Shown here in pieces: positions 16,763 through 26,035 of a stretch of DNA of 64,000 nucleotides. How positions within the stretch are numbered: position 1 is the first letter of the stretch; every line of letters begins with the position of its first letter. Where the stretch lies: NCBI GenBank assembly GCA_045546975.1, contig JAZQDV010000013.1, positions 1 to 64,000 of the forward strand, in the 5' to 3' direction. Source of the stretch: SIG480 sp045546975. Lineage in GTDB: Bacteria > Bacillota > Clostridia > Oscillospirales > JAAYXM01. A model generated the notes under the pieces. That model was not told the origin of the DNA, ran no database searches, and saw only the letters and a list, made by a program, of their open reading frames with translations. The position numbers and the translations under genes are program-made.

Positions 16763-18018
16763 ATCTCTTCTACCTCCGCTCCGAGTTCTTTGTATCTTTC
16801 AAAAAAGTCACCGTACGACTTTTTTACAGCGTCCGCTCCGTCTATTATAACTCCATTTTCGCAGAATGTCGCCGCAATTGATGACGCCATCGCAATTCTG
16901 TGGTCATTACAAGAATTTACGCGGCCGCCCGAAAGCTTTCGGGCGCCTGTGATACGGAGACCGTCTGCAGTGATTTTCGCGTCACCGCCAATCGCATTTA
17001 TCATCTCGGCTGTTGTGCTTATTCTGTCACTTTCTTTAAGGCGAAGCCTTTCCGCGTTGTATATCACAGTCTCGCCCTCTGAAACAGAAGCAACAACCGA
17101 GAGAATCGGTACAAGGTCGGGAATTTCTGCTGCGTCAACGGAAATGCCACGAAGCTTTCCACGTTTCACCGTTACGCCATCCTCCGTCTGCAAGACGCTC
17201 GCGCCGAATTGTGAGAGCAGCTCTACTATCGCACGGTCTCCCTGGATGCTGTCTTTTTTTACACCGTTTACCGTTATCCCCTCATCCGAGAATGCACCGA
17301 GGCACAGAAAGAATGCGGCATTTGACCAGTCACCCTCAACGGTGAGTTTTTTCGGGGAAACGTATTTTTGATTTCCTTTTATGTATATTTTGTTCTCACT
17401 TACTTCTGTCTTTATTCCGAATTTTTCCACCGCCGAGAGCGTCATATCTATATACGCCCTTGACTCACATTTTCCGAGAATATCTATCGTGCTGTCACCT
17501 GACAGACAGGGAAGCGCAAATATAAGTCCGGATATAAACTGCGAACTAACATCTCCGGGAATCTCAAACACTCCGTTTTTCAGTCCTCCGCGTGTTTTTA
17601 GCGGAAGAGTTCCGTCACACACAATGTCTGCACCGTTTTTTGAAAGGCTCTCAACAAGGGCAGCTACGGGACGCGTAGGAAGTCTTCCCTCTCCGGTAAA
17701 TGTGACCTCTCCCGGAAGCGTTGCCGCAAGAGGTATAAGAAAGCGAAGCGTTGACCCACTCTCTCCGCAAAAAAGCTCTGCGCTTCCGTCAAAGCTTATG
17801 GGGTTTACCGTATATACTCCGTCCTTTTCCGAAATTTTTGCACCGAGCGAATTAAGACATCGCACCGTTGCCGCTATATCCGCCGAATCGGCAGGGCAGA
17901 CGATTTCAGTACTCTCTCCGGAAAGCGCGGCACAGATAAGTAGTCTGTGCGCCGCGGATTTCGAGGGGATTATCTTAAGTTTTCCCTTCGGGTTTTTAGT
18001 CTCTACCCTTACCGTCAT
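16759..18018 (-). CDS. aroA: 3-phosphoshikimate 1-carboxyvinyltransferase (EPSP synthase)
   Basis: Joins shikimate 3-phosphate with phosphoenolpyruvate. 419 residues with the N-terminal SKSAAHRLLICAAL, the phosphate-contacting GESGSTLRFLIPLA, and RLKESDRI and NDHRIAM near the C-terminus. Fourth gene of the operon, 12 bp after aroB. Confidence 0.98.
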   Translation of the reverse strand: MTVRVETKNPKGKLKIIPSKSAAHRLLICAALSGESTEIVCPADSADIAATVRCLNSLGAKISEKDGVYTVNPISFDGSAELFCGESGSTLRFLIPLAATLPGEVTFTGEGRLPTRPVAALVESLSKNGADIVCDGTLPLKTRGGLKNGVFEIPGDVSSQFISGLIFALPCLSGDSTIDILGKCESRAYIDMTLSAVEKFGIKTEVSENKIYIKGNQKYVSPKKLTVEGDWSNAAFFLCLGAFSDEGITVNGVKKDSIQGDRAIVELLSQFGASVLQTEDGVTVKRGKLRGISVDAAEIPDLVPILSVVASVSEGETVIYNAERLRLKESDRISTTAEMINAIGGDAKITADGLRITGARKLSGGRVNSCNDHRIAMASSIAATFCENGVIIDGADAVKKSYGDFFERYKELGAEVEEI

Positions 18019-18030
18019 TTTCCTTCCTCC

Positions 18031-19080
18031 TCAGAGTCCCTGCCCAAAATAAGCTTCAACTTCACTCTCGGAAACCTTTTTGAGAACACACTCGCCACGC
18101 GTTTTCGGTATGACAAGCGTGATGTTCCCCTCTGCCCTTTTCTTGTCGTTCATTGCGACCTTTGCCATATCTGCCGCTTTATACGGACACGTTACGGGAA
18201 GAGAATACTTTTTTAGAAGATCTTCGAGCTCTTTTCCGATTGAACCGTCACAAAGACCGAGCTCGGCACCTGCACGTGCCATAATGCACATACCCATCGC
18301 GACAGCACTCCCGTGTGAGATTCCAAAGCCCGAAAGCTTTTCTATTGCGTGGGCAGGCGTATGCCCGAAGTTGAGAAGCTGGCGAAGTCCTGTGTCAAAT
18401 TCGTCAGCGACAACTACGTCGCGCTTTATTTTTACGCACGTTGCAATTATCTCCGAAAGGTTTTCGCGCGCTCCAAGGGCACAAAGCTGAAGGACCCGTT
18501 CGCTTTTTATTGCACCGTATTTTATCACCTCTGCCATTCCCTCTGAAAAGATTTTTTCAGGAAGAGCGGCTATTATATCAGTATCGCAGAGAACGAGGTT
18601 CGGCTGATAGAACGCGCCTGCAAGATTCTTTCCCGCCTTTAAGTTTATCGCCGTTTTTCCGCCGACGGAGGAGTCCACCGCCGAAAGCAGGGTTGTCGGT
18701 ACCTGTACAAACGGGATTCCACGAAGAAAGCTTGCCGCGACAAAGCCCGAAAGGTCACCTACTACGCCGCCGCCAAGCGCCACAATACAGTCTGAGCGCG
18801 AGAGCCTTCTCTCTGCCAGAAATTCGAGTATTTTTATGTAGTTTTCGGCATTTTTGGAACTCTCGCCATTTTCTAAAACATATTCGATTACCGAAAATCC
18901 CGCATCTGCAAGAGATTTTTTCGCCCTTGCACCAAAAAGCGAAAACGTTACGTTGTCCGCAATGATTGCGACCGTCTTACTTGTAACAAGGGAAGAAAGC
19001 TCACGCCCCAGAGTGTCAAGCACTCCGCTTCCGATTACGACATCGTATTCCTTTGACGCGCCTACTCTGACTCTCTCCAC
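18031..19080 (-). CDS. aroB: 3-dehydroquinate synthase
   Basis: Cyclizes DAHP to 3-dehydroquinate with NAD and a divalent metal. 349 residues with ALGGGVVGDLSGFVAA, VPTTLLSAVDSSVGGKTAIN, the EVIKYG segment and the metal-binding LNFGHTPAHAIE. Its start overlaps the end of tyrA by 19 bp. Confidence 0.97.
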   Translation of the reverse strand: MERVRVGASKEYDVVIGSGVLDTLGRELSSLVTSKTVAIIADNVTFSLFGARAKKSLADAGFSVIEYVLENGESSKNAENYIKILEFLAERRLSRSDCIVALGGGVVGDLSGFVAASFLRGIPFVQVPTTLLSAVDSSVGGKTAINLKAGKNLAGAFYQPNLVLCDTDIIAALPEKIFSEGMAEVIKYGAIKSERVLQLCALGARENLSEIIATCVKIKRDVVVADEFDTGLRQLLNFGHTPAHAIEKLSGFGISHGSAVAMGMCIMARAGAELGLCDGSIGKELEDLLKKYSLPVTCPYKAADMAKVAMNDKKRAEGNITLVIPKTRGECVLKKVSESEVEAYFGQGL

Positions 19081-19913
19081 TCTTCGTCAATCCTTTCTTT
19101 TCTCTCTCTTCCCTCACGGAGAAGCTTTTTCAGTCTCTCGCCATCCCCGTCCGAGAGAGCGTCTCTGTATTCGCCCAGCGAATTTATAATGAAATCAAGC
19201 TCCGCTACAAGATTTTTGCGGTTGTGCATAAAAAGCTCCGTCCACATTTCCTCGGAAAGCTTTGCGACACGCGTAAGGTCGCGATAACTTCCTGCCGAAA
19301 AACCCTTATGCACCTCTGCGCGCGGACTCTTTACATACGCATTTGAAACTACATGGGCAAGCTGTGATGTATATGCAATTATCTCATCGTGCTGCTCTGC
19401 CGTCGTCGTTGTTATATGCTCAAATCCTGCCTTTTTAAGACAGTTTTTTATTTTTTCAAGAAGAGTTATTTTCTCACCCGGCGAAAGCACCAGAATCATA
19501 CATGCTCCCGAAAATAGGTCCTCTGTTGCATAGCGAAAGCCAGAGAATTGACGGCCTGCCATCGGATGACCGCCAACGTAGGTAAACCCTTCCTTTTCCG
19601 CAAGTGAGAAAAGCTCGGGACAAACACTTCCCTTTACGCCGCAGCAGTCCATAACTATTGTGTCTTTTTTTATGAGGTGGGCATTCTTCTTCATGTATTC
19701 GACCGTCGCTGTCGGGTACAGGCACAGGAATATGAAATCGCATTTTCCGATACTTTCCTCATCAAGCACACCGTCCGCCGCATCAACAAGCACCGCGCGT
19801 TTATATGCCACCTCGTCTTTGTCATAGGCATATATCCTGTAGTCGCTGTTTTTCTTGAACGCTTTGGCAAGACTTCCCCCAATAAGACCGAGGCCTACTA
19901 TTCCGATGTTCAT
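19062..19913 (-). CDS. tyrA: Prephenate dehydrogenase
   Basis: Oxidative decarboxylation of prephenate to 4-hydroxyphenylpyruvate, the tyrosine branch. A 283-residue NAD(P) enzyme with the Rossmann loop GIVGLGLIGGS, the catalytic-site segment GGHPMAGR, and TSQLAHVVSNAY. No ACT domain is present, so regulation probably rests on the upstream attenuator. It overlaps aroF by 4 bp. Confidence 0.95.
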   Translation of the reverse strand: MNIGIVGLGLIGGSLAKAFKKNSDYRIYAYDKDEVAYKRAVLVDAADGVLDEESIGKCDFIFLCLYPTATVEYMKKNAHLIKKDTIVMDCCGVKGSVCPELFSLAEKEGFTYVGGHPMAGRQFSGFRYATEDLFSGACMILVLSPGEKITLLEKIKNCLKKAGFEHITTTTAEQHDEIIAYTSQLAHVVSNAYVKSPRAEVHKGFSAGSYRDLTRVAKLSEEMWTELFMHNRKNLVAELDFIINSLGEYRDALSDGDGERLKKLLREGRERKERIDEEWRESE

Positions 19914-20914
19914 TTTGCCACCGCCCCGCGCACTGCAAATACTCCCTTTGCAACCTCTGAGAACTGCTCGGGTGTAAGGGACTGTGCTCCGTCACAGAGT
20001 GCGTGCTTGGGGTCGTTGTGGACCTCTATCATTATGCCGTCGGCACCGCACGCTGCCGCAGCGTAGGACATCGGCGCAACAAGGCGGGAGATTCCCGAGG
20101 CGTGGCTCGGGTCTACAACTACGGGAAGATGTGTAAGCTCCTTGAGCATCGGGACAGCTGAGAGGTCGAGCGTGTTTCTCGTGTACGTTTCAAACGTTCG
20201 AATACCGCGCTCACAGAGGATTACGTTCTCATTTCCCCCTGCCATAATATACTCGGCACTCATAAGAAGCTCTTTAAGTGTATTTGCAAGACCTCGCTTT
20301 AAGAGAACGGTTTTCTTTGTCCTTCCAAGCTCCTTTAAGAGGTCGAAGTTCTGCATATTTCTTGCACCTACCTGAATAACGTCTACATTTTCAAACAGAG
20401 GAAGGTGATTTGCATTCATAATCTCGGTAACTATCGGCATACCTGTCTCTTCCTTTGCCTCAAGGAGAAAGTCTATTCCCTCAGCCTTGAGCCCCTGGAA
20501 GTCGTACGGTGATGTTCTCGGCTTGAACGCACCGCCGCGGAGGAGAGTTGCGCCTGAAGCCTTCACCGAGTTTGCAATTCCCAGAATCTGTTCCTCGCTC
20601 TCGACAGAGCACGGACCTGCAATAAGTACGAAGTTTCCGCCGCCGATTTTCACTCCCGATATGTCTATAACCGTATCGTCGGGATGGAACTTTCTATTCG
20701 CGCTCTTGAACGGCTCGGTTATGCGGGTTACGCTCTGAATGATGTCAAGCCCCTCTATAAGCTCCACATCGATGTTTGCGGTGTCCCCGATAAAGCCGAG
20801 GACAGTCTGATACTCACCTCGGGATATATGGACCTGAATATTCTGCTCATTAAGCCATGCTATAAGATTTTCCACCTGTGCCTCAGGAACATCTTTTTTT
20901 ACTACTGCTATCAT
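19910..20914 (-). CDS. aroF: DAHP synthase (3-deoxy-7-phosphoheptulonate synthase), type I-beta
   Basis: First step of the shikimate pathway: erythrose 4-phosphate plus phosphoenolpyruvate. A 334-residue protein with an N-terminal ACT-like regulatory segment (1-70) and a catalytic barrel with LIAGPCSVES, GAFKPRTSPYDFQGL, LLKRGLANT and VVVDPSHASG. First gene of the operon; GGAGG lies 8 bases before the ATG. Expression is controlled by the leader peptide and attenuator at 20933-21079. Confidence 0.97.
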   Translation of the reverse strand: MIAVVKKDVPEAQVENLIAWLNEQNIQVHISRGEYQTVLGFIGDTANIDVELIEGLDIIQSVTRITEPFKSANRKFHPDDTVIDISGVKIGGGNFVLIAGPCSVESEEQILGIANSVKASGATLLRGGAFKPRTSPYDFQGLKAEGIDFLLEAKEETGMPIVTEIMNANHLPLFENVDVIQVGARNMQNFDLLKELGRTKKTVLLKRGLANTLKELLMSAEYIMAGGNENVILCERGIRTFETYTRNTLDLSAVPMLKELTHLPVVVDPSHASGISRLVAPMSYAAAACGADGIMIEVHNDPKHALCDGAQSLTPEQFSEVAKGVFAVRGAVAK

Positions 20915-20932
20915 TTTTCTGTCCTCCGTAAC

Positions 20933-20971
20933 AAAAAATAAGGGCTTTACAGTGATTTACTGTAAAGCCCT
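20933..20971 (-). terminator. Attenuator terminator of the aromatic operon
   Basis: Perfect 13-bp stem AGGGCTTTACAGT/ACTGTAAAGCCCT (arms 20971-20959 and 20953-20941) with AAATC loop, followed on the minus strand by T6 (20938-20933). It lies between the leader peptide and aroF. Confidence 0.95.
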
Positions 20972-21042
20972 AAAAGTCCGGTAATTACTTTCTTAAAGCA
21001 ACAGAAATCACTTTTACCTTTTGTTTGTAAAAAAGTAAAAGT
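20951..21042 (-). promoter_or_regulatory. Mutually exclusive attenuator pairings (segments 1:2 and 2:3)
   Basis: Segment 2 (AGTGATTTCTGT, 21012-21001, right after the leader stop codon) can pair 12 bp, with one bulged base, with ACAGTAAATCACT (20963-20951), which includes part of the terminator 5' arm and its loop. This is an antiterminator. Segment 1 (ACTTTTAC, 21042-21035, inside the Phe/Tyr codon run) can pair with GTAAAAGT (21017-21010) that overlaps segment 2. A ribosome stalled on the aromatic codons would mask segment 1, free segment 2 and prevent termination. The pairings are read from the sequence; the mechanism is inference by analogy with classical attenuators. Confidence 0.85.
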
Positions 21043-21079
21043 AATAAAAGTTTGAAGTTGCGATGAAAGAACGTGTCAT
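21014..21079 (-). CDS. Phe/Tyr leader peptide of the aromatic operon
   Basis: A 21-codon frame from ATG 21079 to TAA at 21014. Residues 11-17 are Phe-Tyr-Tyr-Phe-Tyr-Phe-Phe, with one further Phe at 5: five Phe and three Tyr in all. It lies 25 bases downstream of the predicted transcription start and directly before the attenuator pairings. The operon makes Phe and Tyr (pheA, tyrA), matching the codons sensed. The ribosome site is modest (AAAGG 12 bases upstream). No T-box features are present. Confidence 0.88.
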   Translation of the reverse strand: MTRSFIATSNFYYFYFFTNKR

Positions 21080-21110
21080 TCCCGTTACTTACCTTTCTGT
21101 CGTTTTTTTC

Positions 21111-21139
21111 ATTATAGCACCGCGAAAAAAACTTGTCAA
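21111..21139 (-). promoter_or_regulatory. Consensus promoter of the aromatic operon
   Basis: Perfect TTGACA (21139-21134), 17-bp spacer, perfect TATAAT (21116-21111). The predicted start is near 21104. Confidence 0.92.
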
Positions 21140-21157
21140 CGATTTTTTGCGCTACCT

Positions 21158-21988
21158 CTACATTTCGGGCGGAACTTCCTCAAACATAAATGTCCTGTCC
21201 CCTCTGAGATAGTCAAGATACTTTGCATATACCGTTGAAAATGCTATGCGGTAAATGAAGAGAAACGGCCCTATGCTTGTAGAGAAGAATATGTCATACA
21301 AAATGTATGAGAATCGAAGCTTTATGCACTCTCCGCTCTTTGTTTTCATAAGCTTTTGGCACTCGCGAAGTGCCTTTATTGCGCCTAAGTTTTCGTTGTC
21401 GGCAAGGATATATCTTGCAAACTCGTATCTGCTTGCTATCAGGACTGAGACAAACGATGATATAACAAGAAGCACCGTCGCAATATCGAGGATAAAAACC
21501 GACTCAAAAAACACCGCGACGACCATAAGTGCAAACGGTATAATCATCATGACAATTTCCCAGAAGAGCGTCAGGAAAAATATCATTATCTGGAGTCCTA
21601 TTGACGAGAACACGGTTTTAAGCGATGCAAACGGGGTGAATGCATCACCGATTTTCGCATTCTCACCACGGCCGACTTTTAAGAAAAACCTGCATCTTCC
21701 GATTGCAAACGGGGATGTTAGAAACAAAAACAGCAGAAGCACAACAAAGCAGAGCGCAATTACCCTTTCCGTTATCTCCGGGGGAAGAAAAAGCTTTGCC
21801 GCGCGAAGAAAATCTCCGCTTGTGTTCTGAATCTCCGCGACAGACGGGATGCGAAGCGGAAGAAGGCTCACAATCGCCATGGTGCCTAAAATCTCCATGA
21901 TTACAACGGCAAATGACTTAAGCCAGTTTCCTGCCATATTCGCCCAGGCTTCCGCCTTTATTATTTTTCGTATTATTTTTGTTTTCAT
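21158..21988 (-). CDS. DUF975-like membrane protein
   Basis: A 276-residue integral membrane protein with about five or six hydrophobic helices. The segment SRYEFARYILADNENLGAIKALRECQ resembles the conserved motif of DUF975 proteins, whose function is unknown. It starts after AAGGAG, 10 bp past the VanW gene, so the two are probably co-transcribed. No catalytic motif is seen. Confidence 0.75.
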   Translation of the reverse strand: MKTKIIRKIIKAEAWANMAGNWLKSFAVVIMEILGTMAIVSLLPLRIPSVAEIQNTSGDFLRAAKLFLPPEITERVIALCFVVLLLFLFLTSPFAIGRCRFFLKVGRGENAKIGDAFTPFASLKTVFSSIGLQIMIFFLTLFWEIVMMIIPFALMVVAVFFESVFILDIATVLLVISSFVSVLIASRYEFARYILADNENLGAIKALRECQKLMKTKSGECIKLRFSYILYDIFFSTSIGPFLFIYRIAFSTVYAKYLDYLRGDRTFMFEEVPPEM

Positions 21989-21998
21989 TGCTTTCTCC

Positions 21999-23789
21999 TT
22001 ATTGGGTTATCCAGTCGGGAGCAGTATCCTCACCCGAATCCTCAGAAGGGGCTTCAGGTGTTACCTCTCCCTCAGACGGAGTCTCCGTCGTCTCGCCCTC
22101 CGGAGCGGTCGGCTCTGTCGGAGTTTCGGGAGCTTCGGGGTTTTCCGGATTTTCAGGAGCAACGGGTGTATCCGGTGTTTCGGGAGTCTCCGGCACATCT
22201 GTTTGGGGCGGTGCGACCGTCTCCGTCGCAGGGCCTGTTCCCACAAGCACAATCTCGGGCATCGGCTTATACTTTGATGTGTTTTCAACGTACGATTCTA
22301 TAAGCTTTCCCTTTTTATCATATACATTGCGGTAAACCGTCATAGAAACCGCAGGCTGACCCTCCTGGGTAACCTCGCGCTTGCCGAGAGCAAGTGTGTC
22401 GGTCGGCTTTTCGCGTGTCGGGAACGGAGAGGTAGAGTGCGTCTTCTTTGTGAGCTTTACGGTTCTCACCTCATCCGGCTCTGTTCCCATAAGCTGAATT
22501 CTTATATAGTTGTTCTTCGAGGTTGCAACTATCTTTATCGGATATTTGCTCGTATTGACAAATCGGAAGTCGATAGCACCCCATACAACGGTTGCATCCT
22601 CGCCCTTCGGCGCATAGTCAACATAGAAGGCGTGGTTTCTTCTTTCAGTTATCTTCATATCGGCACGAAGCGCCGCCATGTAGAGAGTTGAGGATACCTG
22701 GCAGATACCGCCGCCTATACCGTCAACCACCTCGCCACTTGCAAAAACGCCTGCTTCAAGGAATCCGCGTTCGCGAGTTCTCGGACCTACCGTCTTGTTA
22801 TATGAAAACTCCTCGCCGGGGTTTAAGATTGTTCCGTTGATAAGCTTTGCCGCAAGACGGACGTTTGCCGTTCTGTTTACCTTTTTCGGGCTGAAGTGCG
22901 TCTCCACCTCAACAAGCTCATACTTGAAAAGATTTACCTCAAGGTGCTTTGTATATATCTTGGGCTCTGTGATGGTAAGCGGAATTTCTATTACCGAATC
23001 TGGATTTGCATTGTACTTTTCCCTTGCTGCCTCAAGGTCGAAATCCATACCGAGCACGTGCGGAACTATCCTGTTTCCGTCCTCGCCCTTTTCAAGGTAT
23101 GCATCTGCCACTTCCTTGTGGACTTCGGAATATACCTTGTCAATATCAAGTGCAACAGAAGGTGCGACCTTCCTTGAGATATTCATATCAGACATATCTC
23201 CCGAAATAAAACGCTCGGAAAGGTCACGGAAGAATTCTTCCTTATCAACCATCTTGCCGTCAGAACGCGGGTGGAGGATGAGCTTGTCGTCCTCTATCGT
23301 ATACGCGCCGTCAACAGGCGCAATGTCATACTTTGAAACATCTGCAAAAAGCTCGTCCTTGATGTCTTCCGCTATTGCCACCGTAAGCGGAACCTTTCTT
23401 GCACCGAAAAGCGCTGCAACAACATCTCCTATTCTCTTGCCGAAGCTTCCCTCGTGGCCTATTGCGTAAGCTGCACGCGCAGTCTCTTCCGAGCTGAGCT
23501 TTACCTCAAGGTACTTGCCGTCGGCAATGACGGTGCCGAAATCTTCAATATTCACATTTATCTTTACGTCAGAGAAATTGCGGTTTGCAAAGTCGTCAAT
23601 AGCTTCCACCGCTTCCGCCTCGGTTTTGCCCGAAAGCGAAATTTTTCCTGCTGAAACGCCCGGGAATATGCTGTCGTTTGCATAGGTGAAAATAACAAGT
23701 GCAGAAAACAGGACTACAATTGCCGCAATTGCAATAATTGCGGCCATAATGAGTTTTTTGTTTGCACTGTTTCCAAAAAGTTTCATCAT
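21999..23789 (-). CDS. VanW-family cell-surface protein with Pro/Glu-rich tail
   Basis: 596 residues. One N-terminal membrane helix (about 12-36), a YoaR-like putative peptidoglycan-binding region (to about 300), a VanW domain (about 315-440: LNPGEEFSYNKTVGPRT, GGGICQVSSTLYMAAL, RRNHAFYVDY), then a C-terminal tail of about 95 residues made mostly of Pro, Glu and Thr. VanW occurs in glycopeptide-resistance clusters and widely in Firmicutes without known activity. No resistance genes are nearby, so this is a general envelope protein. The repeated Pro-Glu tail is low complexity. Confidence 0.88.
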   Translation of the reverse strand: MMKLFGNSANKKLIMAAIIAIAAIVVLFSALVIFTYANDSIFPGVSAGKISLSGKTEAEAVEAIDDFANRNFSDVKINVNIEDFGTVIADGKYLEVKLSSEETARAAYAIGHEGSFGKRIGDVVAALFGARKVPLTVAIAEDIKDELFADVSKYDIAPVDGAYTIEDDKLILHPRSDGKMVDKEEFFRDLSERFISGDMSDMNISRKVAPSVALDIDKVYSEVHKEVADAYLEKGEDGNRIVPHVLGMDFDLEAAREKYNANPDSVIEIPLTITEPKIYTKHLEVNLFKYELVEVETHFSPKKVNRTANVRLAAKLINGTILNPGEEFSYNKTVGPRTRERGFLEAGVFASGEVVDGIGGGICQVSSTLYMAALRADMKITERRNHAFYVDYAPKGEDATVVWGAIDFRFVNTSKYPIKIVATSKNNYIRIQLMGTEPDEVRTVKLTKKTHSTSPFPTREKPTDTLALGKREVTQEGQPAVSMTVYRNVYDKKGKLIESYVENTSKYKPMPEIVLVGTGPATETVAPPQTDVPETPETPDTPVAPENPENPEAPETPTEPTAPEGETTETPSEGEVTPEAPSEDSGEDTAPDWITQ

Positions 23790-23834
23790 AACAATCCCGA
23801 CCTTATATATAAAAATACAGTTTTTCCTACCTTA

Positions 23835-23863
23835 AGTATATTATTTTGTCTCTTCAATTTCAA
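23835..23863 (-). promoter_or_regulatory. Promoter of the VanW-DUF975 pair
   Basis: TTGAAA (23863-23858), 17-bp spacer, TATACT (23840-23835). Confidence 0.7.
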
Positions 23864-23910
23864 CTACATATTTGTAACTTTTTTGCTTTTTTCCTTTTTT
23901 TATATAGTTG

Positions 23911-23940
23911 TTGCAAAAAACTACGTATTTATGATATACT
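23911..23940 (+). promoter_or_regulatory. Promoter of metG
   Basis: TTGCAA (23911-23916), 18-bp spacer, TATACT (23935-23940) with TGA upstream (extended -10). It lies 35 bp before the metG start. Confidence 0.7.
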
Positions 23941-23974
23941 ATTTGGTACTGAATTATGGAAAGAGGAAACAAAA

Positions 23975-25900
23975 ATGGAGCAGAAGAAGTTTTATATCAC
24001 AACACCGATATACTATCCGTCGGATAAGCTTCACATCGGACATTCGTATTCAACAGTATCCGCCGATGCGGAAGCGAGATACAAGCGAATGCGCGGTTTT
24101 GATGTTATGTTCCTCACAGGTACGGACGAGCACGGCCAGAAGATTGCGCGTATTGCCGAGGGCCTCGGCACTACCCCGAAGGAGTATGTGGACAACATCG
24201 TTTCGGGTATCCGCGAGCTCTGGAAGGTGCTCAACATCTCCCACGACGATTTTATCCGTACAACCGATGAACGCCACGAAAAGACCGTTCAGAAGATTTT
24301 TGAAAAGCTCTACGAACAGGGCGATATCTATAAAGGCTCCTATGAGGGCTGGTACTGCGCACCGTGCGAGTCCTTCTGGACAGAAACACAGCTTAAAGAG
24401 GGCAACCTCTGCCCCGACTGTGGCCGTCCCGTTGAAAAGGCATGCGAGGAGAGCTACTTCTTCCGCCTTTCAAAGTATCAGGACAGACTCATAAAGTATC
24501 TTGAAGAAAACCCTGACTTCATAAGCCCGCAGGCACGACTCAATGAGATGATGAACAACTTCATAAAGCCGGGCCTTGAGGATTTGTGCGTATCGCGTAC
24601 ATCCTTTGACTGGGGTATAAAGGTACCGTTTGACCCGAAACACGTTGTTTATGTATGGCTCGATGCGCTTACAAACTACATAAGCGCACTCGGATACGGT
24701 ACAGACGATGATGAGAAGTTTAAGAAGTACTGGCCGGCAGACGTTCACCTTGTCGGCAAGGAGATTGTCCGCTTCCACACGATTATCTGGCCGATTATGC
24801 TTATGGCTCTTGATATTCCGCTTCCGAAGCGCGTCTTCGGTCACGGCTGGCTCCTTCTCGACGGCGGCAAGATGAGTAAAAGTAAGGGCAACGTTGTTGA
24901 CCCCGTTATCCTCTGCGACCGCTACGGCACAGACGCTATCCGCTACTTCCTCCTCCGCGAGGTTCCGTTTGGCTCTGACGGACTTTTCAACAATGAGTCA
25001 CTTCTCAACAGAATCAACTCCGACCTTGCAAACGACCTTGGAAACCTTCTTTCAAGAACAGTTGCAATGACGGAAAAATACTTTGGCGGAACTACTCCTG
25101 CAGAAACTGAAGCCGACGCTATTGACACAGAACTTATATCCCTTGCAGAAGAAGTTATCTCAAACTACGAAAAGGATATGGATGAGATGCTCTTCCCGAA
25201 TGCACTTTCAGAGGTATGGCGACTCATAAGCCGTGCAAACAAGTACATCGACGAGACTATGCCGTGGGCACTCGCAAAAGACGAGACAAAGAAAGCAAGA
25301 CTCGGCACAGTGCTCTATAACCTCTGCGAGGCACTCCGCATTTCCGCAATTCTCATCACTCCTGCAATGCCCGAAACTGCAGAGAAGATGTTTACTCAGC
25401 TCGGCGTTTCAGACGAACAGCTCAAGGTATGGGATGCACTCAAGTTTGGTATTAAGGATTCTTACTCCGTAGCCCGCGGTGACGTTCTCTTCCCGAGAAT
25501 CGACATCCCCGCAGAGCTCGAGGCTCTTGAAAAAGCATTCTCAAAGCCGAAAAAGGAAGTTGCGCCCTACAAGGAGCAGATTTCCTTTGACGACTGCGAC
25601 AAGGTCGACCTTCGCGTTGCAAAGGTTGTATCCGCAGAGCCTGTACCGAAGGCAGATAAGCTCCTTCGCCTTATCGTAAACACGGGTGAGGCAGAGCGCC
25701 AGATAGTATCAGGTATCGCAAAGGACTACTCTCCCTCCGACCTCATCGGCAAGAAGGTCATCCTCGTTTCAAACCTTGCCCCCGCAAAGCTCCGCGGCGT
25801 TGAAAGCAACGGTATGCTCCTCGCGGCAGATATGCCAAACGGCGGCTGCAAGGTAATATTTGTTGACGACGCAATCGAAGAAGGCTCACAGATTCATTAA
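23975..25900 (+). CDS. metG: Methionyl-tRNA synthetase
   Basis: Charges tRNA-Met. 641 residues from the ATG at 23975, which follows AGAGG and the promoter; an earlier in-frame start (23846) would precede the promoter. It has HIGH (KLHIGHSYS), a four-Cys zinc knuckle (CAPC...CPDC), KMSKS (KMSKSKGNV) and a fused C-terminal tRNA-binding OB domain (about 540-641, DLRVAKVVSAEPVPKADKLL), which is the dimer-forming form. No T-box leader is present. Confidence 0.97.
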   Translation: MEQKKFYITTPIYYPSDKLHIGHSYSTVSADAEARYKRMRGFDVMFLTGTDEHGQKIARIAEGLGTTPKEYVDNIVSGIRELWKVLNISHDDFIRTTDERHEKTVQKIFEKLYEQGDIYKGSYEGWYCAPCESFWTETQLKEGNLCPDCGRPVEKACEESYFFRLSKYQDRLIKYLEENPDFISPQARLNEMMNNFIKPGLEDLCVSRTSFDWGIKVPFDPKHVVYVWLDALTNYISALGYGTDDDEKFKKYWPADVHLVGKEIVRFHTIIWPIMLMALDIPLPKRVFGHGWLLLDGGKMSKSKGNVVDPVILCDRYGTDAIRYFLLREVPFGSDGLFNNESLLNRINSDLANDLGNLLSRTVAMTEKYFGGTTPAETEADAIDTELISLAEEVISNYEKDMDEMLFPNALSEVWRLISRANKYIDETMPWALAKDETKKARLGTVLYNLCEALRISAILITPAMPETAEKMFTQLGVSDEQLKVWDALKFGIKDSYSVARGDVLFPRIDIPAELEALEKAFSKPKKEVAPYKEQISFDDCDKVDLRVAKVVSAEPVPKADKLLRLIVNTGEAERQIVSGIAKDYSPSDLIGKKVILVSNLAPAKLRGVESNGMLLAADMPNGGCKVIFVDDAIEEGSQIH

Positions 25901-25910
25901 AGAGAAAAAC

Positions 25911-25940
25911 AGAGCAAGGAAAACTTCCTTGCTCTTGTTT
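25911..25940 (+). terminator. Terminator of metG
   Basis: 11-bp stem AGAGCAAGGAA/TTCCTTGCTCT (25911-25921, 25925-25935) followed by TTGTTT. Confidence 0.85.
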
Positions 25941-26035
25941 GAAGATATCTGTTTATCAAAGAGGTTTTTTATGAAAAAGGCCAAAGCAATAACAGAAGAA
26001 AGTACTGTTCAAGAATAATCTTATCTGTTAGAATT

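Noticed and set aside
17381..18052. 223-codon rightward frame opposite aroA
   Set aside because: Shadow of aroA; no ribosome site or recognizable domain.
20915..21110. T-box riboswitch before the aromatic operon
   Set aside because: No T-box sequence, specifier stem or AG-bulge stem; the aromatic leader peptide and pairings explain the region better.
25971..26018. 15-codon frame between the two terminators after metG
   Set aside because: It has AGAGG before ATG but is too short and lacks a promoter or context; possible remnant only.
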